Part shown: positions 51,511 to 60,577 of the stretch, in pieces | How positions within the stretch are numbered: position 1 is the stretch's first letter | Layout: each line of letters opens with the position of its first letter | Origin: Butyrivibrio proteoclasticus B316 | GTDB lineage: Bacteria; Bacillota; Clostridia; Lachnospirales; Lachnospiraceae | Length of the DNA stretch: 64,000 nucleotides | Direction of reading: 5' to 3' | NCBI RefSeq assembly: GCF_000145035.1 | Contig: NC_014387.1 | Coordinates: 752,276-816,275 of the forward strand | The notes under the pieces: model-generated | Databases searched by the model: none | Told to the model about the DNA's origin: nothing | Seen by the model: only the letters and a program-made list of their open reading frames with translations | Program-made: the position numbers and the translations under genes

Positions 51511-52143
51511 ATGAAAACAAGAGAAGAAGCATTAAGCTACGGCTTGTCTTTTCCTGACACATATCAGGAGGCACCATTTCATGACCGTAATTGGCAGCTT
51601 ATCAGGGTAAAAAAATCCAGGAAAGCCTTTCTGTGGACATATGAAAAAGACGGTTTTATCAATTTGAATCTGAAGGTGGATCCACAGTGGCGAGACCTTT
51701 GGAGGAAAACATATACAGCTGTACTTCCTGCATATCATCAGAACAAGGAGCACTGGAACACTGTTGTTTTGGATGGATCGATTCCTGATGATGTCATAAA
51801 AAGAATGATCGCAGAGAGCTACGATCTAGTCACAGATTCACCTACCAAAAGAATTTATGAAGCGGTCAAGAAAATTCCCAAAGGGAAAGTTGCTACATAT
51901 GCTGATGTTGCTGAGATGGCGGGAGATAGGAAAATGGCAAGAGCAGTTGGAAATGCTCTTCACAAAAATTCTGATCCGAGCACAATTCCCTGCCATCGAG
52001 TTGTCAATTCAAAGGGTGAACTTGCAGGTGAATATGCCTTTGGCGGAGCATGGAAGCAGGGGCAGATACTTCAAAGTGAAGGCGTTGAGATCGTTGGAAA
52101 TAAGGTGAATCTGGAAAAATACAGATTTAGAAAAAACACTTGA
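51511..52143 (+). CDS. YjbR-like domain fused to a DNA alkyltransferase domain
   Basis: 210 residues. Residues 1-100 resemble the MmcQ/YjbR fold (MKTREEALSYGLSFPDTYQEAPF; FINLNLKVDP). Residues 110-195 are the O6-alkylguanine transferase DNA-binding domain with the acceptor site IPCHRVV, Cys present. The second part reverses alkyl damage or flags it for repair; the first has unknown function. The combination is seen in some Firmicutes. AAAGGG precedes the ATG. Confidence 0.8.
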   Translation: MKTREEALSYGLSFPDTYQEAPFHDRNWQLIRVKKSRKAFLWTYEKDGFINLNLKVDPQWRDLWRKTYTAVLPAYHQNKEHWNTVVLDGSIPDDVIKRMIAESYDLVTDSPTKRIYEAVKKIPKGKVATYADVAEMAGDRKMARAVGNALHKNSDPSTIPCHRVVNSKGELAGEYAFGGAWKQGQILQSEGVEIVGNKVNLEKYRFRKNT

Positions 52144-52208
52144 CCTGGCCCCAAGGGCATACAATATTCTTAACGAGACAATCATTAGACATAAGGAGAC
52201 AAAACAGT

Positions 52209-53003
52209 ATGAAGATGGGAAGCAGTAACGATAAAGAAGCAGTAAAGGCTCAGTACGCATCATCCAAAAGCCTCGATACCAGGATCAATTTTCACAACAT
52301 GTATTCAACCAATAAGATGGGCTTTGGCCCCTGGCTCATATCTAACTATGAGATAAAAGAGGGAATGAGAGTTCTCGAGCTTGGCGCTGGCACAGGCGAC
52401 ATGTGGAATGGACATGACGACCTTATTACAAAGTGTGATAAGCTGGTTTTATCAGACTTTTCCGAAGGAATGCTTGATACAGCCAGAAAGAATATTGGAG
52501 AGCGTGCAAACGTAGAATACAAGCAGATTGACGTTCAGAATATACCTCTCGAAGATAATTCTTTTGACATAGTAATTGCTAATATGATGCTCTATCACGT
52601 GCCGGATATAGGTAAGGCAATCAGCGAGATCAGAAGAGTCCTTAGGGACGATGGCGTATTCTACAGCGCTACATACGGCGAGCACAATTTCAACGATATT
52701 ATAGCTGAGTGGTTTGGCCTTATTGGTGAGAGCTATGATCCTAACCATCTCTTTACCCTTCAGAATGGAGGAGATGTTCTGGGAAAAGAGTTTGCAGAAA
52801 TAGAGGTGCGTCGCTACGAGGATTCTCTTCATGTGACTAATGTGGATGACCTTGCGGATTACCTTCAGAGTCTCAAGGCCCTTCACGGAATCGGAACTAT
52901 GGGAAGAGATGAGATACTGAGGATGTTGTCAGCCCATGAAGAAAATGGCGTCATCAATCTGCAGAAGGAATATGGAACATTTATAGCTCGCGGAGTTAAG
53001 TAA
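52209..53003 (+). CDS. SAM-dependent methyltransferase
   Basis: 264 residues. Class I Rossmann fold: motif I VLELGAGTGDMW near 58-69, then DFSEGMLDTAR and the LRDDGVFYSATYGEHNF block. The substrate is unknown. The ATG at 52209 has AAGGAG ten bases upstream; a TTG at 52140 would begin inside the previous stop region. Confidence 0.85.
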   Translation: MKMGSSNDKEAVKAQYASSKSLDTRINFHNMYSTNKMGFGPWLISNYEIKEGMRVLELGAGTGDMWNGHDDLITKCDKLVLSDFSEGMLDTARKNIGERANVEYKQIDVQNIPLEDNSFDIVIANMMLYHVPDIGKAISEIRRVLRDDGVFYSATYGEHNFNDIIAEWFGLIGESYDPNHLFTLQNGGDVLGKEFAEIEVRRYEDSLHVTNVDDLADYLQSLKALHGIGTMGRDEILRMLSAHEENGVINLQKEYGTFIARGVK

Positions 53004-53033
53004 TAGCAATAGTCTAAACAGCAAGGAGCATTT

Positions 53034-53999
53034 ATGAGCTATATTGAAGTTAATAATTTAAAGAAGGATTTTATTGTAAAAAAGAAACATGAAAAAGGGA
53101 AACTTTTGAGGGAAAAAGAAATCGTGAATGCCCTTAAAGGAGTTTCTTTTTCTGTTGAAAAGGGAGAACTTGTAGGATATATCGGCCCTAATGGGGCAGG
53201 TAAGTCAACTACAGTCAAGGTCCTTTCAGGAATTCTGACGCCGGATAGCGGAGAAGTAACAGTTGGAGGCATAGTGCCATGGAAAGAGAGAAAAAGGCAT
53301 GTTAAGAACATCGGAGTAGTGTTTGGTCAGCGAAGCCAGCTCTGGTGGGATGTTCCCATAGTCGACAGCTACTCGCTTCTTAGGGACATCTACAGAATTA
53401 CCAAGGGAGATTATGAAGACAGGTTAAAAGAGCTGGCTGGCGCACTCCAGCTTGAGCCTCTCATGAGGACGCCTTTAAGGCTTCTCAGCCTTGGGCAAAG
53501 AATGAGAGCAGAGCTGTGCGGATCACTTCTCCACAGGCCGGAGCTATTGTTTCTGGATGAGCCAACCATCGGACTTGATGCGGTAAGTAAGCTTGCTCTC
53601 AGGGAGTTCCTTAAGTGGGAAAACAATGAGTATGGCACAACAATCATGCTAACAACACATGATATGGAAGATATCGAGGCACTTTGTTCTAGAGTTATGG
53701 TACTTGGTCATGGCAAGAAACTCTTTGACGGAAAGCTTCAGGATCTTCTTGAGCGTTATGATACAGTTCGCAATGTAAATATTAAATATGACGGAGAAAT
53801 AAGTGATTTAAGACTTCCTGAGGGGACCAGCTTCAGGCGCACAGAAGATGGGATAGAACTTAGCTATGATCCATCTAAGCTTTCTACTTCGAAGCTTTTG
53901 GGATTATTACAGGAAGCGGGGAATATCAGTGAGCTTACCCTGCAGCCTGAGAATACTGATCATATGATTGCAGCCATGTACAAAGAACTGGATTTATGA
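53034..53999 (+). CDS. ABC-2 type exporter, ATP-binding protein
   Basis: 321 residues. Walker A GPNGAGKST, signature LSLGQ, Walker B LLFLDEPT, H-loop THD; a C-terminal domain of about 80 residues follows, as in the drug-type (DrrA/NodI-like) group. It pairs with the two permeases downstream. AAGGAG precedes the ATG. Confidence 0.9.
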   Translation: MSYIEVNNLKKDFIVKKKHEKGKLLREKEIVNALKGVSFSVEKGELVGYIGPNGAGKSTTVKVLSGILTPDSGEVTVGGIVPWKERKRHVKNIGVVFGQRSQLWWDVPIVDSYSLLRDIYRITKGDYEDRLKELAGALQLEPLMRTPLRLLSLGQRMRAELCGSLLHRPELLFLDEPTIGLDAVSKLALREFLKWENNEYGTTIMLTTHDMEDIEALCSRVMVLGHGKKLFDGKLQDLLERYDTVRNVNIKYDGEISDLRLPEGTSFRRTEDGIELSYDPSKLSTSKLLGLLQEAGNISELTLQPENTDHMIAAMYKELDL

Positions 54000-54066
54000 A
54001 GGATAATCATACTGTGGTAAAAATAGACCGCAACCCCCTTCCCCAGGCCCAAAAAAGAGGAATAAT

Positions 54067-54855
54067 ATGTCATACTTTACAGTTTTTAAAATGAGGCTTC
54101 GAATGGAGCTCCAATATAGAGGGGCAATGATTGGAGGAATTGCCTGTCAGATGTTCTTTGGCCTTATTCTGGTAGCTCTTTACAGGGCGCTTTATGCAGG
54201 TAAGCCTCAGACACTTCCAATTGAAAGTGTAGCTACCTATGTCTGGCTGCAACAGGCTTTTTTCCGGATGATGCTGGCATCTGATTCAGAACTTGTGGAC
54301 AAGATAAGATCAGGAGATATAGCTTATGATATGTGCCGCCCTGTGGATATGTACGGCTTTTACTATGCCAGGATAATGGCGCAGAAGTTCATGGGAAGTC
54401 TCATGCGGGCAGTGCCGATGCTGGTAATGGCATTTCTTTTGCCAAAAGGGTGGGGAATGAACCTGCCTGCATCACTGCCTGGATTATTATATGCGATACC
54501 CGCTCTGTTGCTTGGACTATTGTGCGTCTGCGCTCTTGAAAATATCACTGTGGCATTTACCATGAAAACCCTTGATCCAAGAGGAATGCAGGGACTTCTT
54601 AATCTTTTGATGATGACTTTTTCAGGAAATCTTTTCCCACTGACTCTTTTTCCTGAAAGTTGGCAGAAGGTTATTACTTTTTTACCCTATGCACAGCTTC
54701 TTGATGCCCCCATCAGACTGTATACGGGCGGATATTTACCTTACGAGGCATTCAGGATTTATGCCTTGCAGGCTTTTTGGGTAGTAATTCTTATTGCGCT
54801 TGGCGTAGCAATGTGGAACGCCAACAAGAGACGGATGATTGTTCAGGGTGGCTAA
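54067..54855 (+). CDS. ABC-2 type permease, first subunit
   Basis: 262 residues, six membrane segments, of the ABC-2 family (PF06182 type). It starts MSYFTVFKMRLRMELQYRGAM, typical of the first permease of such pairs. It probably forms a heterodimer with the next gene product. Confidence 0.85.
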   Translation: MSYFTVFKMRLRMELQYRGAMIGGIACQMFFGLILVALYRALYAGKPQTLPIESVATYVWLQQAFFRMMLASDSELVDKIRSGDIAYDMCRPVDMYGFYYARIMAQKFMGSLMRAVPMLVMAFLLPKGWGMNLPASLPGLLYAIPALLLGLLCVCALENITVAFTMKTLDPRGMQGLLNLLMMTFSGNLFPLTLFPESWQKVITFLPYAQLLDAPIRLYTGGYLPYEAFRIYALQAFWVVILIALGVAMWNANKRRMIVQGG

Positions 54856-54897
54856 AGAAAGTCGTGGCGAGCACATAGATAGTAAAAAGGAAGATAT

Positions 54898-55698
54898 ATG
54901 AATACTTTGAGATTATATTTTAAGTCAATAGGAATGCTGTTAAAAAGCCACCTTCAGTATCCAAGCTCTTTTATCATGCAGACTCTCGCACAGCTTGTTA
55001 TGGAAGGCGGTGAGATGATGGTGGTTATTCTTATTGTCGACAGATTCGAGAGTTTGAAGGGATGGAGCGGTGGAAATCTGTATTTCTTTTTCGGAATAAT
55101 GTCAGTATCTTTTTATCTCACGGAGCTATTTGGAAGAGGAATCACCGGAGACTTTCCGTCTATGGTTAGAACGGGGCGACTTGACACTTTCCTTGTAAGG
55201 CCAAGAGGCGTACTTACCCAGGTTTTATGCGGAGGAACAGACCCCAGAAGAATCACCTGCATAGCTGTGGGCATTGTGGCACTTATAATGGGAAGCAGCC
55301 TGTCCGGGATAGTCTGGAGTCCCCTTAAGGTGCTTGTTTTGATTGAATCTATTGCTATGAGCTGCCTTCTGATATTGGGACTATTTATGATCGAGGCGAT
55401 CTTTAGTATTTTTAGCGTCAAATCGGTGGAGCTTGTAAATGCCATAACCTATGGCGGTCGAAGCGCCTGCCAGTATCCAATTGATATATACCCTCTGCCA
55501 CTTAGAGCTCTTTTTACCATTGTTGCACCATTTGCTCTTACAATGCATGTCCCGGCTTCGTGGATACTTGATAAACCCCTCTATGGCTGGCCTTCCTGGA
55601 CAGCTTTTGTTACGCCGCTATCAGGAGCTATAGTATTTGCGGTAATGACAGCACTTTTTCATTTGGGGATGAGGCATTACAGATCTACGGGTAGTTGA
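54898..55698 (+). CDS. ABC-2 type permease, second subunit
   Basis: 266 residues, about six membrane segments, related to the previous gene and following the usual order ATPase-permease-permease. GRTGITGDF/RPRG text in the middle is the conserved cytoplasmic loop (MVRTGRLDTFLVRPRG). Substrate unknown. A very strong terminator follows. Confidence 0.85.
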   Translation: MNTLRLYFKSIGMLLKSHLQYPSSFIMQTLAQLVMEGGEMMVVILIVDRFESLKGWSGGNLYFFFGIMSVSFYLTELFGRGITGDFPSMVRTGRLDTFLVRPRGVLTQVLCGGTDPRRITCIAVGIVALIMGSSLSGIVWSPLKVLVLIESIAMSCLLILGLFMIEAIFSIFSVKSVELVNAITYGGRSACQYPIDIYPLPLRALFTIVAPFALTMHVPASWILDKPLYGWPSWTAFVTPLSGAIVFAVMTALFHLGMRHYRSTGS

Positions 55699-55750
55699 TG
55701 GGATTAACTGAATAAAAAGGTACTATATTTTTTTTACCGAACATGTGATA

Positions 55751-55830
55751 GTGTCATATTAATGATAGAGAATTGCAGGAAAGGCGAAACCTGCGAGCAA
55801 TTCGCTTATCATTGATATGACACTTTTTTG
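55751..55830 (+). terminator. Long terminator after the ABC operon
   Basis: GTGTCATA (55751-55758) and TATGACAC (55816-55823) close a stem that also pairs AATGATA with TATCATT and AATTGC with GCAATT, followed by TTTTTT (55824-55829). The stem is unusually long, about 25 pairs with small bulges. Confidence 0.9.
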
Positions 55831-55863
55831 TAACATGTTTTTTATATGAAGGAGATTTTTAAT

Positions 55864-56343
55864 ATGAAAAAGAATATACGTCTTGTTTTACTTGGAGAAT
55901 TACTGTTATTTGTTGTTGTATTTTTTCTGATAATCTTTATGAGCAGCTATGAATTGAGCGCGGTGCTGTGGTTTATTGATCTGCCATCACTTATTCTTTT
56001 GGCGGCGATTTTGATCCCCGGGCTTTTGATAATGGGAGAATGGAAGGATTTTGTCAGATCTTTTTCTGTAGGAATTAAAGATTTTAGCCTATTGGAACTT
56101 AAGAACATTATAGAGGCTGTTGATGCGGCACAGAAATTGACGGTTTTTGGTGCTCTTTTTGCTATAATAATATCAGGCGTACTTCTTTTGGGGCATCTGG
56201 ATACTCCTGAAACTATTGGTCCCAATCTTGCTGTTTGCTTTTTGTCAGGATTATATGCCGTTATCATAGAGTTTTTCCTTCTTCCACTCAGACTAAATGC
56301 TGAGCGCAAGATGAATGAGGAAATGGATCTTGGAGATGAATGA
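55864..56343 (+). CDS. MotA-like membrane protein
   Basis: 159 residues with four hydrophobic segments. The FIDLPSLILLAAILIPGLLI stretch matches the start of MotA stator proteins, and the last segments (QKLTVFGALFAIIISG; SGLYAVIIEFFLLPL) fit the other MotA helices, but the large cytoplasmic domain is nearly absent. Likely a small proton-channel relative. The ATG at 55864 has AAGGAG; an ATG at 55846 overlaps that site. Confidence 0.55.
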   Translation: MKKNIRLVLLGELLLFVVVFFLIIFMSSYELSAVLWFIDLPSLILLAAILIPGLLIMGEWKDFVRSFSVGIKDFSLLELKNIIEAVDAAQKLTVFGALFAIIISGVLLLGHLDTPETIGPNLAVCFLSGLYAVIIEFFLLPLRLNAERKMNEEMDLGDE

Positions 56344-56569
56344 TTCCAAAATAACCAAAAAGCAATATCTTAATGTTGCCCGCAAATTTGGGCTTACCAA
56401 GAGAGAACTGGAGCTTGGTTATTTGAAAGTGTCCGGGTTTTCTAACAGAAGAATAGCTTACATGCTCGGAATTTCGGAGCAGACTGTCAAAAACCATTTC
56501 ACTAGCATATACGAAAAAGCATGGGTGCCCGGGCACAAGGAATTTAAGGATTTGTTTCTGACCCAGTAG
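56315..56569 (+). CDS. Small LuxR-type HTH protein
   Basis: 84 residues (77 if started at 56336). The LuxR/GerE helix-turn-helix is at the centre (LTKRELELGYLKVSGFSNRR, then IAYMLGISEQTVKNHFTSIY). No sensor domain. It overlaps the end of the MotA-like gene by about 29 nt, so the two are coupled and may work together as membrane sensor and regulator. Confidence 0.7.
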   Translation: MRKWILEMNDSKITKKQYLNVARKFGLTKRELELGYLKVSGFSNRRIAYMLGISEQTVKNHFTSIYEKAWVPGHKEFKDLFLTQ

Positions 56570-56577
56570 GAGAACGA

Positions 56578-57267
56578 ATGAAAAAATCCGCCGGAAAAGC
56601 CGTAGCAGTAATCATCATCGCAAACATTTTTTTGATAATGTTTGCATTTTGCGGTCATATCTTTAGTAAATTCACTTATTCCGATCATCTTGATGAGAAA
56701 GTTATAACCGTTGATGACAAGGATATAACCCTAAGAGAATTTGGCTATTACATATATGAAGTAGAAGCCTTTGTACAGAATCAGGCTCTTTTGTATGATC
56801 CCGAAAATCCAGGCCTATGGTGGAATACACATTTTTCTGCCGGCATGGATTCGCAATTTGTGTGTGACTATGCCAAGAAGGTTGCTATTAACATGTGTAT
56901 AGCTGACGAAATATATTACAGGCAGGCTCTTAGTCAGGGCCTATCGCTGACGAGTAATGAAGAAGCCCAGGTTTTGGATGACGTCTCGAATTTGATCAAT
57001 AACATGGATTCCAGACAGCTGCTATCAACTGGGCTTGATGAGAAGATAATCTTTGATATTAGCAAAAAACATGCACTGGCATCAAAGTGCGCAGAGAAGC
57101 TTGTAAAAGACAGAAATCTGGCGGCATATTATGAGGAGCCTGCGGGGGAAGTGAACTGGGACGGAGCGTACTTTCAGGAGAAGATACTTCCGGAACATAC
57201 AATTCGCATGAATGACTCTGTTTTGGATAAAATAACATTTGGTAAAATAACTGTTAATTTGCTATAA
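56578..57267 (+). CDS. Membrane-anchored SurA-like protein
   Basis: 229 residues. A signal anchor at 8-30, then DDKDITLREFGYYIYEVE, ending in helical text of the SurA/PrsA N-terminal type (chaperone domain). No parvulin domain follows. It lies 8 nt after the LuxR-type gene, in the same probable operon. Function is likely extracytoplasmic but is not known. Confidence 0.5.
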   Translation: MKKSAGKAVAVIIIANIFLIMFAFCGHIFSKFTYSDHLDEKVITVDDKDITLREFGYYIYEVEAFVQNQALLYDPENPGLWWNTHFSAGMDSQFVCDYAKKVAINMCIADEIYYRQALSQGLSLTSNEEAQVLDDVSNLINNMDSRQLLSTGLDEKIIFDISKKHALASKCAEKLVKDRNLAAYYEEPAGEVNWDGAYFQEKILPEHTIRMNDSVLDKITFGKITVNLL

Positions 57268-57355
57268 TTCATGATTGGGTTTTATTATTATTGAGAGCGA
57301 TGGAAAAAGAGTTTTCCATTACTTCTTAGTATGGCTGAAAAAGGAATTAACAGTT

Positions 57356-58222
57356 ATGAAAAAGATAGCACTAATAAAAGAGATAATAATTCTGACGTTG
57401 GCAACAGCTATGATTTCCGCGTCAGTTTTCTTTTTTCTGATGCCGAGTCACGCATCTGTCAGCAGCATAGCAGGATTGGCTATAGTTCTGGCTAATTTTA
57501 TCCCATTATCAGTTTCCGCGATAACCTTGATAATAAATGTATTTCTTTTGATATTAGGTTTTATTACCTGCGGACCTGAATTCGGGTACAAGACAGTTTA
57601 TACAGCAATGCTGATGCCGGTGATAATTGGAGTATTTGAGAAAGCTTTTCCTGACTTTACATCTTTTACCGGTGATGCCACTCTTGATGTTATTTGCTAT
57701 ATATTTTTTGTCAGCATTGGAATATCGATTCTCTTTAACAGAAATGCATCCTCAGGGGGAATTGATATCATAGCCAAGATACTTAACAAATATCTTAGAA
57801 TTGACCTGGGAAAAGCAATGTCGATTGCTGGCCTTTGCGTTGCGGCATCTTCGCTTCTTGCTTATGATACCAAAACATTGATACTGAGTATTTTGGGAAC
57901 ATATTTTAATGGTGTGATCATTGATCATTTCATTTTCGACCAGAAGCTTAAGAGGAGAGTTTGCATTGTTTCTCCTTTTGAAAAAGAAATACGTGAATTC
58001 ATATTAAATGAGCTTCATAGTGGTGCAACTATTTATAAAGCAATAGGCGCATACCGCATGCAGGCTCACAATGAGATCATTACCATTGTGGATAAGAGCG
58101 AATATCAGAAACTGATGGCTTTTGTCGATAAGGTTGATCCTAATGCATTTGTTACTGTATATAAGGTCAGTGAAATGCAGTACATGTCTAAAACTCTTCC
58201 TGAGAGAATTTTTGAAAATTGA
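57356..58222 (+). CDS. YitT-family membrane protein
   Basis: 288 residues from the ATG at 57356 with AAGGA upstream; the longer frame from 57275 has no ribosome binding site. Five or six membrane segments, NRNASSGGIDIIAKIL typical of the family, and a C-terminal DUF2179-type cytoplasmic domain (GATIYKAIGAYR; IITIVDKSEYQKL). Function of the family is unknown; transport is suspected. Confidence 0.85.
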   Translation: MKKIALIKEIIILTLATAMISASVFFFLMPSHASVSSIAGLAIVLANFIPLSVSAITLIINVFLLILGFITCGPEFGYKTVYTAMLMPVIIGVFEKAFPDFTSFTGDATLDVICYIFFVSIGISILFNRNASSGGIDIIAKILNKYLRIDLGKAMSIAGLCVAASSLLAYDTKTLILSILGTYFNGVIIDHFIFDQKLKRRVCIVSPFEKEIREFILNELHSGATIYKAIGAYRMQAHNEIITIVDKSEYQKLMAFVDKVDPNAFVTVYKVSEMQYMSKTLPERIFEN

Positions 58223-58260
58223 ATAATTTAATCAAAATTTGCATCCCTTGATCTTGAGTA

Positions 58261-59466
58261 TTACACTCTCAAGATATCACAGACTTTTCTGGCTGATGCA
58301 GCCAGATGAGTTGCACCATTATTTAGCATTTCCTCAGTATTGCCGTAGCCGTAAGTTACGGCAATACTGTCTATTCCGGCATCGGAAGCCCCTTTTATAT
58401 CATAGGCAGTATCACCAATCATTACGCAGTCATTTTTTTCAAGTTCATAGGTTGTTATGGCGTTTTCTATGAGACGCTTTTTGTCTGAACTATGGTCAGA
58501 AAGATCCGGACCTACCATATGGTCAAAATATTTACTAAGCCCGATCTTTTCAAGGATTTTTTCTGCAAAGACAAGGGGCTTACTGGTAATTAAGAATACT
58601 GTAAGACCACGCTCCTTAAGTGCGGCAAGAAGCTGCGGGATACCGTCATAAATATCGACGTCATACATGCGCTCTTTTTCATATATGCTCCTGTAGAGGG
58701 CAACTGCTCTATTACAGTCTTCGTCGTTCATCCCATATTCTCTTACAAATGAATCATACAAAGATGGTCCGATGAAGGTTTGAAGCTTTTCGCGGGGCTG
58801 ATCTGTAATTCCAAAGTGGGAAAGAGCAAACTCGACAGAAGATGTTATTGCTCTTCCGGAGTCTGTGAGTGTTCCGTCAAGATCAAACATGATCACCCTA
58901 TATTCCTTGATAAACTGTCTGACTTTCTTCATGATGCTCCTTAGATTATCTATATCTTTTAAGGGTGAATCAGTTTCAAGAGAGTGGTTCGCGTTATCTA
59001 TGGTTATAAGTTCAAGTTGAAGCTCATCACACTTTTTTTTGGCAATATCTGACGGACACCAGGGATCACTTAGTCCGTGGAAAACAATTCCTGCATTTTC
59101 CCTAAGCATTTCGAAGGTTTGAGGAACAGGAGTGAAAACGATATGCCTTGCGCCTACCTGAAGCTCTTTATCAAAATGTGCAGCAAGAGCAGTTCCAATA
59201 CTCTTTCCTATAAAAACAACGTCGCTGTACATTCCAAAATCTATCTGGGAGAGCTGTTCTTTGATCTGAGAAACAGCAATTTCAAAAGCCTCCTTCATCC
59301 TGGCCTTATCGTTCATGATCTCACGGGCCTTGTAAGGAAACTCGTAGTTTACTTCGATTATTTCATAGTTATTTTCGCGGGCTAACCTCTTGGAAAAATA
59401 AAGAAGCGGCTTATCGCTGTGATAGCCCATTCCCGGGAATATTACTGCAATCTTGTTATTGTTCAT
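58261..59466 (-). CDS. Alpha/beta-hydrolase-like and HAD phosphatase fusion
   Basis: 401 residues. Residues 1-180 look like an alpha/beta hydrolase: nucleophile in VFIGKSIGTALA, Asp near FHGLSDPWCP and His in ANHSLE. Residues 190-401 are a PGP-like HAD phosphatase: DLDGTLT, the ITSKP motif and MIGDTAYDIKGA. Each domain keeps its catalytic residues, so the fusion may couple ester cleavage and dephosphorylation of related substrates. AGGAAAAC before the ATG acts as the ribosome binding site. Confidence 0.8.
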   Translation of the reverse strand: MNNNKIAVIFPGMGYHSDKPLLYFSKRLARENNYEIIEVNYEFPYKAREIMNDKARMKEAFEIAVSQIKEQLSQIDFGMYSDVVFIGKSIGTALAAHFDKELQVGARHIVFTPVPQTFEMLRENAGIVFHGLSDPWCPSDIAKKKCDELQLELITIDNANHSLETDSPLKDIDNLRSIMKKVRQFIKEYRVIMFDLDGTLTDSGRAITSSVEFALSHFGITDQPREKLQTFIGPSLYDSFVREYGMNDEDCNRAVALYRSIYEKERMYDVDIYDGIPQLLAALKERGLTVFLITSKPLVFAEKILEKIGLSKYFDHMVGPDLSDHSSDKKRLIENAITTYELEKNDCVMIGDTAYDIKGASDAGIDSIAVTYGYGNTEEMLNNGATHLAASARKVCDILRV

Positions 59467-59579
59467 GTTTTCCTCCAGCTATAAAAGTGCAAAAACATTT
59501 TATCATATTTTGAAGAAAGCAGAACCGTGCAGCTTAAAGAGTTCTTGAATGAGTGTCAATAATAAATTATGATGAATAC

Positions 59580-60020
59580 ATGAAGATAGATATTCGGAAA
59601 ATTGAATCAGGCGAAGATAGCATTTCGATTCGGTACAAGGAGATAACTCCTGAGATTCAGAGAATAATCGGTATTTTGGAAAAGAGCGATCACAAACTCT
59701 GGGGAAAAACGGAAAAAGGTACTGTCAGCATTAGTATCCACGATCTTTTGTATCTTGAATCCGTTGATGACAAGCTCTTTGCCTATACCGGGAATCTGGT
59801 TGCCAGAATAGACGGAAGCTTAAGTGCCTTTATGACAGATGTGGCGGACGATAGCTTCTTTAGGTGCAGCAAGTCTATGGTTATCAACGTTGGCAGGGTT
59901 AAAGCCTTAAAGAGCCTGTCTTCCAACAGAATTGACGCAACTATGGAAAGCGGAGAGCACATAATTATTTCAAGAAGATATGCGTCTGATTTCAGAAGAT
60001 TACTGAAAGGAGGCAGATAA
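59580..60020 (+). CDS. LytTR-domain DNA-binding protein
   Basis: 146 residues from the ATG at 59580; a GTG at 59553 is possible. The LytTR domain spans about 50-145 (ISIHDLLYLESVDDKLFAYTG; FFRCSKSMVINVGRVKALK). No receiver domain. It is directly followed by a DUF3021 membrane protein, its usual partner, and then by an ABC exporter it may control. Confidence 0.85.
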   Translation: MKIDIRKIESGEDSISIRYKEITPEIQRIIGILEKSDHKLWGKTEKGTVSISIHDLLYLESVDDKLFAYTGNLVARIDGSLSAFMTDVADDSFFRCSKSMVINVGRVKALKSLSSNRIDATMESGEHIIISRRYASDFRRLLKGGR

Positions 60021-60485
60021 ATGAAGGAACGAAAAAGAGTATCCTTGTGGGAACTCTATCTTACGAAGGAAATTAGTATTGAATTCAAAGCCTGCCTGTA
60101 TTTCTTTGCATTTCTGTTTTTCTACTGCATGTACAGAGTGATAGGCGGTGTGTATGATGCCAGTATTCTGCATATGACTGAGCTGATACTTGCCTGCTAT
60201 ATAATCGGGTATATTCAGGTATATCTTTTGTGGAACTTTGATGAAGCGGATAAGCTTGGAGGAAAAGAGATACTCGGAATCGCATTGTGCACTGCAGTAT
60301 ATACCGCTATTTCATGGCTCTTTAACTGGTTTGATAAGAATATTATTGCGACGGCTCTTTTTGCTGCATATATCCTTTTGGTATACTTCTGTGTTTATCT
60401 GGTATACAAATATAAACGGATAATCGATGATAAAAAACTAAATGAAGATCTTAAGCTTTTCCAGACACGACATAAAAGTGAATGA
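60021..60485 (+). CDS. DUF3021 membrane protein
   Basis: 154 residues with four membrane segments. It begins at the base after the LytTR stop, with AAAGGAGG inside the end of the LytTR gene. LytTR-DUF3021 pairs are taken to be membrane-inhibited regulator systems. A terminator follows, so the ABC genes have their own promoter or read-through. Confidence 0.8.
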   Translation: MKERKRVSLWELYLTKEISIEFKACLYFFAFLFFYCMYRVIGGVYDASILHMTELILACYIIGYIQVYLLWNFDEADKLGGKEILGIALCTAVYTAISWLFNWFDKNIIATALFAAYILLVYFCVYLVYKYKRIIDDKKLNEDLKLFQTRHKSE

Positions 60486-60507
60486 TAAAGGCTAAATAGT
60501 GCATCTT

Positions 60508-60537
60508 ACGGGAACATATATTGTTCCCGTTTTTTGT
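60508..60537 (+). terminator. Terminator after the DUF3021 gene
   Basis: ACGGGAAC (60508-60515) and GTTCCCGT (60523-60530) form an 8-bp stem with a 7-nt loop followed by TTTTTTG. Confidence 0.85.
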
Positions 60538-60577
60538 TTTTGGTATGAATAAGATATAGAAACAAAGGAGGTGCAGA

